Positions 1 to 6,600 of a DNA stretch of 11,819 nt are shown one piece after another (position 1 is the stretch's first letter; each line of letters begins with the position of its first letter). The notes below the pieces were generated by a model. The model was not told the origin of the DNA and made no database searches. It saw nothing but the letters and a program-made list of their open reading frames with translations. Source of the DNA: Cyclobacteriaceae bacterium (GTDB lineage: Bacteria > Bacteroidota > Bacteroidia > Cytophagales > Cyclobacteriaceae); assembly GCA_028289505.1 (NCBI GenBank), contig JANQPK010000373.1, forward strand, positions 1 to 11,819. The letters are read 5' to 3'. The translations under genes were made by a program, and so were the position numbers.

Positions 1-1050
1 CTCCAGGCAAAGCCCGCCGTGCTTCTGATAATTTTTTCCTTTACCGGTGAGACTGCCATTCAAAAAATTCGCTGAATAAAACTGAACACCTGGCTCAGTA
101 GACTCCACGGTCATTTCTCTTCCTGTTTGGGGGTCGTATAGTACCGCAGTAGCACGTAAGACACCGTTCTCACCATTGATAACCCAGGTGTGGTCATAAC
201 CGCCTCCAATTTTTAATTGAGGGTGGTCATCCGCAATACGTGCACCAACTTTATGGTAGTCCAGAAAGTCGAATGGGGTGCCAGTCACTGGCTCTGGTTC
301 CCCCAAGGGTATCAAACCTTCATCTACTGGTAAATACTGGTCTGCAAACAGCATCAGTTCATGGTCCAGAATATTTGCAGCCTTTGGGTTCAGGTTAAAG
401 TAGGAATGCTGGGTCAGGTTTACAATGGTGGGACGATCGGTAGTAGCGACATAATTGATTTCTAGTGCATTATCATTACGCAGCAGGTAGCTTACCTCCA
501 CCTGAAGTTCCCCTGGGTAGCCTTCTTCCATATGAGCACTGGTGTATTGAAGTTTCAGCATTGGCCCCTGATCGGTATCTAATACTTCCGATTTCCATAC
601 TTTTTCATCAAAGCCGATAGTTCCTCCGTGAAGGTGATTCTCTCCATTATTTTTTGCCAGCGTATAGTCCTTACCATCCAAGGTGAATTTCGCACCCCCA
701 ATACGATTACCATACCTGCCTACTAAGGCACCGAAATTCGGATGTCCATCCAGGTATTGCTGCAGGTTGTCAAATCCCAACACCACATCGCCCATGTTGC
801 CTTGGCGGTCAGGAACTTTTAAGCTGGTAATAATGCCACCATAATCCATAACCTCCATACTTATGCCATTGGTATTGGTAAGCTTATATAAGGTCACGGA
901 GTCTCCAGCTTCCGTTACCCCGAAACTTTGCACTTCAATTTCAGTATTCATATGCTGATTTGTGTCAAGCTGCTCATGCTCAGGTTTGGATTCCCTATTT
1001 GTACAAGCGGTTAAGCCAATAAAGGCCAAAAGATATGCTAATTTTCTCAT
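1..1050 (-). CDS. galM: Aldose 1-epimerase (galactose mutarotase), lipoprotein form, C-terminus cut by window edge
   Basis: Interconverts alpha and beta anomers of aldoses such as galactose and glucose. The 350 visible residues carry the GalM hallmarks: NHLHGG with its first His near residue 139, QHSYFNL with His 215, GGGYDHTWV around 282-290, and GGLCLE at the very edge, whose last residue (Glu 350, bases 1-3) matches the family's catalytic base. The usual short tail after this Glu is missing, so the gene runs off the left end. The N-terminus is a hydrophobic stretch ending in the lipobox LTAC (Cys 16), so it is probably exported and lipid-anchored rather than cytosolic. The ATG overlaps the exonuclease III stop (ATGA, 1047-1050), suggesting translational coupling. 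A later Met at residue 34 could start a cytosolic form, but the lipobox and the overlap favour the first ATG. Confidence 0.93.
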   Translation of the reverse strand, partial: MRKLAYLLAFIGLTACTNRESKPEHEQLDTNQHMNTEIEVQSFGVTEAGDSVTLYKLTNTNGISMEVMDYGGIITSLKVPDRQGNMGDVVLGFDNLQQYLDGHPNFGALVGRYGNRIGGAKFTLDGKDYTLAKNNGENHLHGGTIGFDEKVWKSEVLDTDQGPMLKLQYTSAHMEEGYPGELQVEVSYLLRNDNALEINYVATTDRPTIVNLTQHSYFNLNPKAANILDHELMLFADQYLPVDEGLIPLGEPEPVTGTPFDFLDYHKVGARIADDHPQLKIGGGYDHTWVINGENGVLRATAVLYDPQTGREMTVESTEPGVQFYSANFLNGSLTGKGKNYQKHGGLCLE

Positions 1051-1829
1051 AGTACTAAGCTAATACTTACAGGACAATGATCTGAACCAAGATATTCTGG
1101 ATAGATGGTGGATTCGATTACATGGTCCTTAATACGATTGCTGCAAATAAAATAATCTATGCGCCAGCCAGTATTGTTTTCTCGGGCATTAAACATGTAA
1201 CTCCAATAACTGTATGCACCAGTCTGCTCTGGGTTTAAGCTGCGAAAGCTATCGAAAAAACCCTCCTTTAATAATTTGGTAAAACCATCTATTTCCACCT
1301 GAGTGTAGCCTGCGGTTTTATTATAGTTCGATTTTGGATTGGCCAGATCAATACTTTGATGGGCTACGTTGAAGTCACCACATGCAATCACCGGTTTGAT
1401 GTGGTCTAGTTTTCGTAAATAGCGCCGGAAGGATTTATCCCAGGTTTGCCGATAGTCCAGCCGTACCAATTCCCTACCACTGTTGGGTACATATACTGTT
1501 ACCAAGTAAAACTCCGGATATTCTAGGGTCACCACCCTACCCTCTTGATCGTGCTTAAGCACTCCGATGTCATACTGCACTGAGATTGGTTCGGTCTTCG
1601 CTAATATCGCGGTGCCCGAGTAACCTTTTCTGGTTTTGGATGCATTCACAAAACTGTGGTATTCGGGAAGTAGGGATACAGCTGACCTTACTTCTTCGCT
1701 GGAAGCTTTAGTTTCCTGCAGACATAAAAAATCCGGGTCCAGCTGTTTAACTTGAGACACGAACTCCTTTTTAAAGATGGCCCTGATGCCATTGACATTC
1801 CACGATACGAAATTCAGGGGTATAGACAT
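1047..1829 (-). CDS. xth: Exodeoxyribonuclease III / AP endonuclease
   Basis: Base-excision repair enzyme of the exonuclease-endonuclease-phosphatase fold. It cuts 5' of abasic sites and has 3'-5' exonuclease and 3'-repair activity. The 260 residues contain the family motifs in order: SWNVNGIRA (Asn 11), LCLQETKA (metal ligand Glu 39), YVPNSG (Tyr 113), GDFNVAHQSIDLANPK (Asp 152, Asn 154), GWRIDYF (Asp 225) and LGSDHCPV (Asp 250, His 251). All catalytic positions are present and the length matches the family (E. coli XthA has 268). The frame stays open upstream to 1913, but I chose the ATG at 1827-1829 because family members begin just before this SWNxNG strand and the extension would cover the divergent promoter region. 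An ATG at 1854-1856 is a less likely alternative. The gene ends in a 4-base overlap with galM. Confidence 0.95.
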   Translation of the reverse strand: MSIPLNFVSWNVNGIRAIFKKEFVSQVKQLDPDFLCLQETKASSEEVRSAVSLLPEYHSFVNASKTRKGYSGTAILAKTEPISVQYDIGVLKHDQEGRVVTLEYPEFYLVTVYVPNSGRELVRLDYRQTWDKSFRRYLRKLDHIKPVIACGDFNVAHQSIDLANPKSNYNKTAGYTQVEIDGFTKLLKEGFFDSFRSLNPEQTGAYSYWSYMFNARENNTGWRIDYFICSNRIKDHVIESTIYPEYLGSDHCPVSISLVL

Positions 1830-1894
1830 AAGCTTAAATATATACTTAATGCACATAACTTGATCCTGATTTCCAAAATTCTGGCGAAAGCGAG

Positions 1895-1902
1895 TACCTT
1901 TG
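1895..1902 (+). promoter_or_regulatory. Possible Bacteroidota -7 promoter box for the SPFH gene
   Basis: TACCTTTG matches the Bacteroidota sigma-A -7 consensus TAnnTTTG exactly and lies 44 bases before the ATG at 1947, in the 117-base gap between two divergent genes. I found no good TTG (-33) element at the expected spacing, so this is a consensus match only. Confidence 0.35.
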
Positions 1903-1946
1903 CCATTCATCAATTACGAATCAAGAAACAATTTAAGCTGAGCATC

Positions 1947-2765
1947 ATGGACAGAAGAAAGTTTTTACCCTTCATAGTATTTGGCATTATCGGGCTATTC
2001 GCGGTACTAGTATTTGCCAACAGTATTTTCCTCACCATTCAACCGGGTGAGAAGGGAATATTGTTCCGTCGTTTTGGAGGTGGATTGGATAAAGAACAGG
2101 TGTATAATCAAGGGTTCCACATTATTGCACCTTGGAACAAAATGTTTATTTACGATGTACGTATCCAGGAATCATTGGCCAACATGGAAGTTTTATCCAA
2201 AAATGGATTAACTATTAAATGCGAACTGTCTTACCGTTTCAGACCTGTAGTAGAGGAAATTGGTTACTTACACGACAACATCGGATTCGATTATCATCAA
2301 AGAATCTTAATTCCTGAGATCAGGTCGGCCACTAGAGAAGTAATTGGCAAGTATCTACCTGAGGAGTTGTACTCCAGTAAACGAGAAGCCATCCAGGACG
2401 AAATCTACCAAAGGACAACCGATGCCATTGGTGAAAAACATTTGCACATGGATGCAGTTTTAATACGAGAGGTAGTATTACCTCCATCATTACAGGAGGC
2501 CATCGAGAAAAAACTAAAGCAAGAGCAAGAAAGTTTGGAATACGAGTTCAGAATTACCAAAGCCGAGCAGGAAGCAGAAAGACAGCGGATCGAAGCAGAG
2601 GGTAAAGCTCGTGCCAACACTATTATTTCTGCAAGTCTTACCGATAAGATCCTACAGGAAAAAGGTATTGACGCTACCAAAGAATTGGCGGGGTCTCAAA
2701 ATGCTAAGGTAGTAGTAATCGGCAGTGGAAATGATGGATTACCCTTGATTTTGGGAAATAATTAG
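1947..2765 (+). CDS. SPFH/Band 7 (prohibitin-family) membrane protein
   Basis: A 272-residue membrane-anchored protein of the SPFH superfamily, whose members form large rings or cages on membranes and often influence proteases or membrane domains. One N-terminal transmembrane helix (about 8-29) follows the basic MDRRK start. The Band 7 domain follows (about 30-190), with the prohibitin-like opening IQPGEKGILFRRFGGG and the segments GFHIIAPWN and LSYRFRP. A charged coiled coil covers about 183-225 (EKKLKQEQESLEYEF, EQEAERQRIEAEGKA), then a short tail ending in LPLILGNN, all typical of bacterial prohibitins. The frame is open back to 1752, but that part lies antisense to the exonuclease coding region, so ATG 1947, directly before the TM helix, is preferred. 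It is probably monocistronic or weakly linked to gltA 151 bases downstream. Its physiological partner cannot be told from this sequence. Confidence 0.9.
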   Translation: MDRRKFLPFIVFGIIGLFAVLVFANSIFLTIQPGEKGILFRRFGGGLDKEQVYNQGFHIIAPWNKMFIYDVRIQESLANMEVLSKNGLTIKCELSYRFRPVVEEIGYLHDNIGFDYHQRILIPEIRSATREVIGKYLPEELYSSKREAIQDEIYQRTTDAIGEKHLHMDAVLIREVVLPPSLQEAIEKKLKQEQESLEYEFRITKAEQEAERQRIEAEGKARANTIISASLTDKILQEKGIDATKELAGSQNAKVVVIGSGNDGLPLILGNN

Positions 2766-2773
2766 CGGAATGA

Positions 2774-2842
2774 GAAATTAGGAATTATGAATTAGAAATT
2801 ATCAATGAGGACAATTTCTAATTCATAATTTCAAATTCGATT
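2774..2842. repeat. Heptad-periodic AT-rich repeat containing a 20-bp inverted repeat
   Basis: Starts 8 bases after the SPFH gene stop. The left half reads as consecutive 7-base units GAAATTA, GGAATTA, TGAATTA, GAAATTA, TCAATGA. The right half, from 2815, reads TTTCTAA, TTCATAA, TTTCAAA, TTCGATT. Bases 2781-2800 pair with 2813-2832 over 20 positions (one G-U) around a 12-base loop. The stem is AT-rich and is not followed directly by a T run (a T6 lies about 14 bases further on), so it is not a classical intrinsic terminator, though it could stabilise or end the SPFH transcript. The rest of the 151-base gap up to gltA should hold the gltA promoter, but I see no strong -33/-7 pair there. Confidence 0.75.
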
Positions 2843-2916
2843 TGACTTTTTTGTTTAACTTCATGCCTCCGTGAACATCGGTTGGTACAAACATTTGAAA
2901 CTTAATAAATTATAAC

Positions 2917-4203
2917 ATGTCCGAATCTGCCCAGTTAACCATAGATGGCAAATCATATGAATTACCAATTATTGAAGGAACCGAGCAGGAACGAGCAATT
3001 GATATTAGTAAATTAAGAGGTATCAGTGGTATCACAACCATAGATCCTGGATTTAAGAACACCGGTTCCACCAAAAGCGCGATCACTTTTTTGGATGGAG
3101 AGAAAGGTATCTTAAGATATCGAGGGTACTCCATTGAAGAATTGGCAGAACGCAGTACCTTCTTGGAGGTAGCTTATCTGCTCATTTACGGAGAGCTTCC
3201 TACAGAACAGCAATTTGAAGATTGGCGTTCAGCCATTACCATGCATACTCTGGTGCATGAAGAGATTAAAGATATTTTAGATGGATTCCCCAGCAATGCC
3301 CATCCCATGGGGGTTTTATCGTCTTTAGCATCAGCCTTGACCGCTTTCTACCCCAAATCGTTGGATCCTAAACGCTCCATGAAAGAGGTAGATCTTAGTA
3401 TCATCAGGATTATTGCCAAGATGCCTACCATGGCTGCTTGGACCTACAAGAATGAAATCGGGCACCCTGTCAACTATCCGGATAACAGACTCAATTATTG
3501 CGAGAATTTTATCAAGATGATGTTTGCCACACCAGCTGAAGAATATCATGTAGATCCGGTATTGGCAGACGCACTAGATAAACTACTGATCCTGCATGCA
3601 GATCATGAACAAAATTGTTCCACCTCTACCGTAAGGATTGTGGGCAGCTCCCAGGCCAGTTTATACTCCTCTGTTTCCGCTGGAATCAGTGCTTTATGGG
3701 GACCCCTTCATGGTGGTGCTAATCAGGCAGTTATCGAGATGCTTGAAGGCATCAAAGCAAGTGGTGGGGATGCTGACAAGTATCTGGACAAAGCCAAGGA
3801 CAAGAATGATCCTTTCAGGTTGATGGGATTTGGTCACCGAGTTTACAAGAATTATGATCCCAGGGCTACCATTATCAAAAAAGCTACCGACGAGGTTCTA
3901 GGAAAGCTCGGTGTGAACGACCCGGTTCTTGATATCGCCAAAAGGTTAGAAGAAGCCGCCCTCAGTGACGATTATTTTGTCTCCAGGAGATTATACCCCA
4001 ACGTGGATTTCTACAGCGGAATCATTTATCGAGCCATGGGTATTCCCACTGAGATGTTCACCGTAATGTTTACTTTAGGCCGATTGCCCGGTTGGATTGC
4101 TCAATGGAAAGAGATGCGGGAGAATCATGAACCAATAGGCCGACCCAGACAGGTTTATACCGGACACAAGAATCGACCTTATGTAGATTTGGCTGAACGA
4201 TAG
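2917..4203 (+). CDS. gltA: Citrate synthase
   Basis: Condenses acetyl-CoA with oxaloacetate to citrate, the entry step of the TCA cycle, in the cytoplasm. The 428 residues match the length of the Gram-negative hexameric type and align through the whole chain. Visible landmarks are the N-terminal beta domain (about 1-50), the HADHEQN segment (His 229), WGPLHGGANQAV (catalytic His 265), GFGHRVYKNYDPRA (catalytic His 307) and PNVDFYSG (catalytic Asp 364). These correspond to E. coli His 264, His 305 and Asp 362. The start ATG is preceded by an A/T-rich leader without a Shine-Dalgarno sequence, usual for this phylum. The stop codon touches the rsmE start, so the two are probably cotranscribed. 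Whether this enzyme is NADH-inhibited, as many of this type are, cannot be read from the sequence. Confidence 0.97.
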   Translation: MSESAQLTIDGKSYELPIIEGTEQERAIDISKLRGISGITTIDPGFKNTGSTKSAITFLDGEKGILRYRGYSIEELAERSTFLEVAYLLIYGELPTEQQFEDWRSAITMHTLVHEEIKDILDGFPSNAHPMGVLSSLASALTAFYPKSLDPKRSMKEVDLSIIRIIAKMPTMAAWTYKNEIGHPVNYPDNRLNYCENFIKMMFATPAEEYHVDPVLADALDKLLILHADHEQNCSTSTVRIVGSSQASLYSSVSAGISALWGPLHGGANQAVIEMLEGIKASGGDADKYLDKAKDKNDPFRLMGFGHRVYKNYDPRATIIKKATDEVLGKLGVNDPVLDIAKRLEEAALSDDYFVSRRLYPNVDFYSGIIYRAMGIPTEMFTVMFTLGRLPGWIAQWKEMRENHEPIGRPRQVYTGHKNRPYVDLAER

Positions 4204-4902
4204 GTGCAACTGTTCTATCAACCTGAGATTCCCGAAGGTGTCCATCACCTTAATCCGGAAGAATCCAGGCATTGTGTAAAAGTGCTTCGCAAAAAAGTTA
4301 ACGATACCATAGATGTCGTTGATGGTAAAGGCACCTTTTACCGGGTAATGATTTTAGAAACCAATCCTAAACAGGTATCCTTTACTATTGTTGACCGGCG
4401 ACCAGAAACCTCCCAACCAGTTTCTATTCATTTAGCGGTTGCACCTACCAAACGGTTGGAGCGAATAGAATGGCTGGTGGAAAAAGTTGTGGAACTGGGA
4501 GTGGCTCGCATCACATTTGTGGAGTGTGAACATTCGGAGCGGCACAGACTCCGTCTTGAACGGTTACAAAGAAAAGCAATCAGTGCCATGAAGCAGAGTT
4601 TACGGGCAACGTTACCAGCTATCAATGACTTGCTTCCAATGGACGATTTTTTTTCTTTGGTTGACCCTGAAAGCACTAAGCTCCTAGCCCACCTCAGTGA
4701 AGAAGCTATACCTATAACCCAAGCTACCCAACACTTGACTGACTGCTGTGTACTGATCGGTCCGGAAGGGGACTTCAGTGATCAAGAACTGCGGCAAGCC
4801 CAAGAGCAAGGGTTTCGAACGATATCTCTGGGCAATAGCAGGTTGCGTACTGAAACCGCTGCCCTGGTGGCGGTAGCGGGATTACGACTGATAAATGAGT
4901 GA
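4204..4902 (+). CDS. rsmE: 16S rRNA m3U1498 methyltransferase RsmE
   Basis: SAM-dependent SPOUT methyltransferase that N3-methylates U1498 in the decoding region of 16S rRNA. The 232 residues show the usual order: a small N-terminal PUA-like RNA-binding domain (MQLFYQPEI at the start, ESRHCVKVLRKK at 20-31), a middle section with KRLERIEWLVEKVVELGV (83-100) and AMKQS (128-132), and the C-terminal knotted SAM site LIGPEGDFSDQE (184-195) and LGNSRLRTETAALVA (209-223). The third residue of the usual GPEGG motif is Asp here (GPEGD), a mild variation. The start is GTG at 4204-4206, directly after the gltA TAG with no gap. This fits because RsmE proteins begin at this point, and it suggests translation by terminating ribosomes. 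It converges on the dehydrogenase gene 52 bases downstream. Confidence 0.95.
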   Translation: MQLFYQPEIPEGVHHLNPEESRHCVKVLRKKVNDTIDVVDGKGTFYRVMILETNPKQVSFTIVDRRPETSQPVSIHLAVAPTKRLERIEWLVEKVVELGVARITFVECEHSERHRLRLERLQRKAISAMKQSLRATLPAINDLLPMDDFFSLVDPESTKLLAHLSEEAIPITQATQHLTDCCVLIGPEGDFSDQELRQAQEQGFRTISLGNSRLRTETAALVAVAGLRLINE

Positions 4903-4905
4903 ATG

Positions 4906-4933
4906 ACTGGAGGATTGAAGGACTGAAGGATTG
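4906..4933. repeat. Octamer tandem repeat after rsmE
   Basis: Three and a half imperfect 8-base units ACTGGAGG, ATTGAAGG, ACTGAAGG, ATTG, beginning three bases after the rsmE stop in the short gap between two convergent genes. Confidence 0.7.
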
Positions 4934-4936
4934 TTT

Positions 4937-4957
4937 TTCCTAATTTCTAATTCCTCA
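4937..4957. repeat. Heptad-periodic AT-rich repeat, overlapping the dehydrogenase stop
   Basis: Units TTCCTAA, TTTCTAA, TTCCTCA in exact 7-base register. The last unit contains the dehydrogenase stop codon (4955-4957). The sequence is closely similar to the right half of the array at 2815-2835. Confidence 0.6.
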
Positions 4958-6568
4958 ATCACCATTTGTGTCATGGTCATTTGTTAAACCCATTCTGGTG
5001 AATTCTCCATTTACTAGTCTCAAAACACCTAACTGATTAAGATCCTGTAACTCCACCGGTAAAAGCGCCTGAGGATAATCCTGAAAACATAAGGGTCGTA
5101 CGAACCTTTTAATGGCATTGGTACCAACCGATGTGGACTGAGGAGCGGTTGTCGCAGGATACGGACCACCATGGGTCATAGCATGGCACACCTCCACCCC
5201 AGTGGGAAAACCGTTAACCACCACTCGCCCTACCTTGCGTTCCAGAATCTGGATCAGGTCCGCGTACTGGTTAAGATCTGTATCGGTACCATGAACAGTG
5301 GCAGTAAGGTGACCTTCTAAATCATATGCTGCCTTAAGCAAATCTTCCTTGCTGCTCGCTTTTACCATGATGCTTGATGGACCAAATATCTCATGTGACC
5401 ATTCTGGTCTTTGTTTAAATTCATTAAACTCTACTGCGAATATGCGAGGATTCACTGCATATTTTTCCTGGTTACTTAACCCTTCGGCAAGGTTCTCAAT
5501 TGCTGGATCGTCAGATAGATGACTAGTACCTTGATCATAGGCATCTTTAATACCCTGGGAAAGCATCGGTCCCATGGACATTTCATTGACCTTATCTGCC
5601 AAAACCTTAGCGAAAGCCATTTGCTCACTACCTTGTGGTAAAAATGACAAGCCCGGATTGGTGCAAAATTGACCTACTCCCAGGGTTACCGACCCTGCCA
5701 AACCTGCAGCTATAGCCTCTCCCCTGGTTTTCAGAGCCTCTGGTAAAATAAATACCGGATTGGTACTTCCCATTTCAGCAAATACCGGAATAGGTACTTC
5801 TCTGCGATTTGCAATATCAAATAATGCTTTTCCTCCCCTGAAAGATCCGGTAAAGCCTACCGCCTGAATTAAGGGATTTTTGACTAATAGTGAACCTACT
5901 TGATGCGATTGCCCATTTACCATACTAAACACACCGTCGGGCATACCTGTCTTTTCTGCTGCTGCCAGAATGGCTCTGGCAACCATTTCAGAGGTTCCCG
6001 GATGTGCAGGATGACCTTTTACTACTACCGGACAACCCGCTGCCAGAGCTGAGGCAGTGTCACCACCCGCCACCGAAAATGCCAAAGGAAAGTTACTGGC
6101 ACCAAAAACTGCCACCGGGCCCAGTGGCACTAACATATGCCTCAAATCTGGCCGTGGTATAGGCGATCGATCTGGCAGTGCAGTGTCAATTCTGGCATCT
6201 ACCCATGATCCCTCTCGTACTACCTGGGCAAACAGTTTCAACTGGTTCATAGTACGGCCACATTCACCTTGCAGCCTGGGAAAGGGTAAACTGGTTTCGC
6301 TTTCCGCTCTTTGTAAAAGCGCATGACCTAAGGCGCCGATTTCTTCTGCAATAGCATCTAGAAAATCTGCTCGTTTTGATGCCGGAAGCTTAGGATAGGT
6401 TTGAAAAGCCTGCTCCGCCAACTCAACTGCTTGATTGATCTCATCCTCAGTGGCTTCGTGAAAGGATGGTTCCAGAATATCTCCTGATCGTGGATCGATT
6501 CCGTTAAAGGTTTCTTCACCCTGAGTAGAGCTTGTTTTTCCAATATATTGAGCACCTAATATTTCCAT
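4955..6568 (-). CDS. NADP-type aldehyde dehydrogenase, alpha-ketoglutarate semialdehyde dehydrogenase-like
   Basis: Oxidises an aldehyde to the acid with NAD(P)+. The subfamily oxidises alpha-ketoglutarate semialdehyde (2,5-dioxovalerate) to 2-oxoglutarate at the end of sugar-acid, pentose or hydroxyproline routes. The 537 residues hold the ALDH landmarks: GASNFPLAF with Asn 159, VVKGHPAHP with Lys 184, the Rossmann loop VGFTGSFRGG (237-246), EMGSTNP with general base Glu 265, GQFCTNPG with nucleophile Cys 302, and HEIFGP (392-397). The EMGSxNP and GQFCTNPG forms, together with a length above 500, point to the KGSADH-like group rather than classical ALDHs. It sits 18 bases downstream of the amidohydrolase gene on the same strand, so it is probably its operon partner. 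No dehydratase or aldolase of the feeding pathway lies in the window, so the exact substrate is inferred from the subfamily. Confidence 0.88.
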   Translation of the reverse strand: MEILGAQYIGKTSSTQGEETFNGIDPRSGDILEPSFHEATEDEINQAVELAEQAFQTYPKLPASKRADFLDAIAEEIGALGHALLQRAESETSLPFPRLQGECGRTMNQLKLFAQVVREGSWVDARIDTALPDRSPIPRPDLRHMLVPLGPVAVFGASNFPLAFSVAGGDTASALAAGCPVVVKGHPAHPGTSEMVARAILAAAEKTGMPDGVFSMVNGQSHQVGSLLVKNPLIQAVGFTGSFRGGKALFDIANRREVPIPVFAEMGSTNPVFILPEALKTRGEAIAAGLAGSVTLGVGQFCTNPGLSFLPQGSEQMAFAKVLADKVNEMSMGPMLSQGIKDAYDQGTSHLSDDPAIENLAEGLSNQEKYAVNPRIFAVEFNEFKQRPEWSHEIFGPSSIMVKASSKEDLLKAAYDLEGHLTATVHGTDTDLNQYADLIQILERKVGRVVVNGFPTGVEVCHAMTHGGPYPATTAPQSTSVGTNAIKRFVRPLCFQDYPQALLPVELQDLNQLGVLRLVNGEFTRMGLTNDHDTNGD

Positions 6569-6572
6569 TTAT

Positions 6573-6600
6573 ATAATTTTTAATTGTCAACTTTTAATTG
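6573..6600. repeat. Heptad-periodic repeat across the amidohydrolase stop
   Basis: Four 7-base units ATAATTT, TTAATTG, TCAACTT, TTAATTG. The array fills most of the 18-base gap before the dehydrogenase and runs through the amidohydrolase stop into its last codons (tail LSIKS), so part of the repeat is coding. Confidence 0.65.

Noticed and set aside
1830..1913. N-terminal extension of exonuclease III up to 1913
   Set aside because: The extension does not look like family sequence, and it covers the divergent promoter region. Known members start just before the SWNxNG strand, as from 1829.
1752..1946. Extended start of the SPFH protein at 1752
   Set aside because: This part is largely antisense to exonuclease III. 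ATG 1947, directly before the transmembrane helix, matches the prohibitin-like family.
2781..2832. Rho-independent terminator
   Set aside because: The stem is AT-rich and no T run follows directly, so it is listed as a repeat with a possible 3' end role.
6057..6326. An 89-codon plus-strand open frame inside the dehydrogenase gene
   Set aside because: It is antisense to a well-conserved ALDH segment and has no protein-like features; treated as a chance frame.
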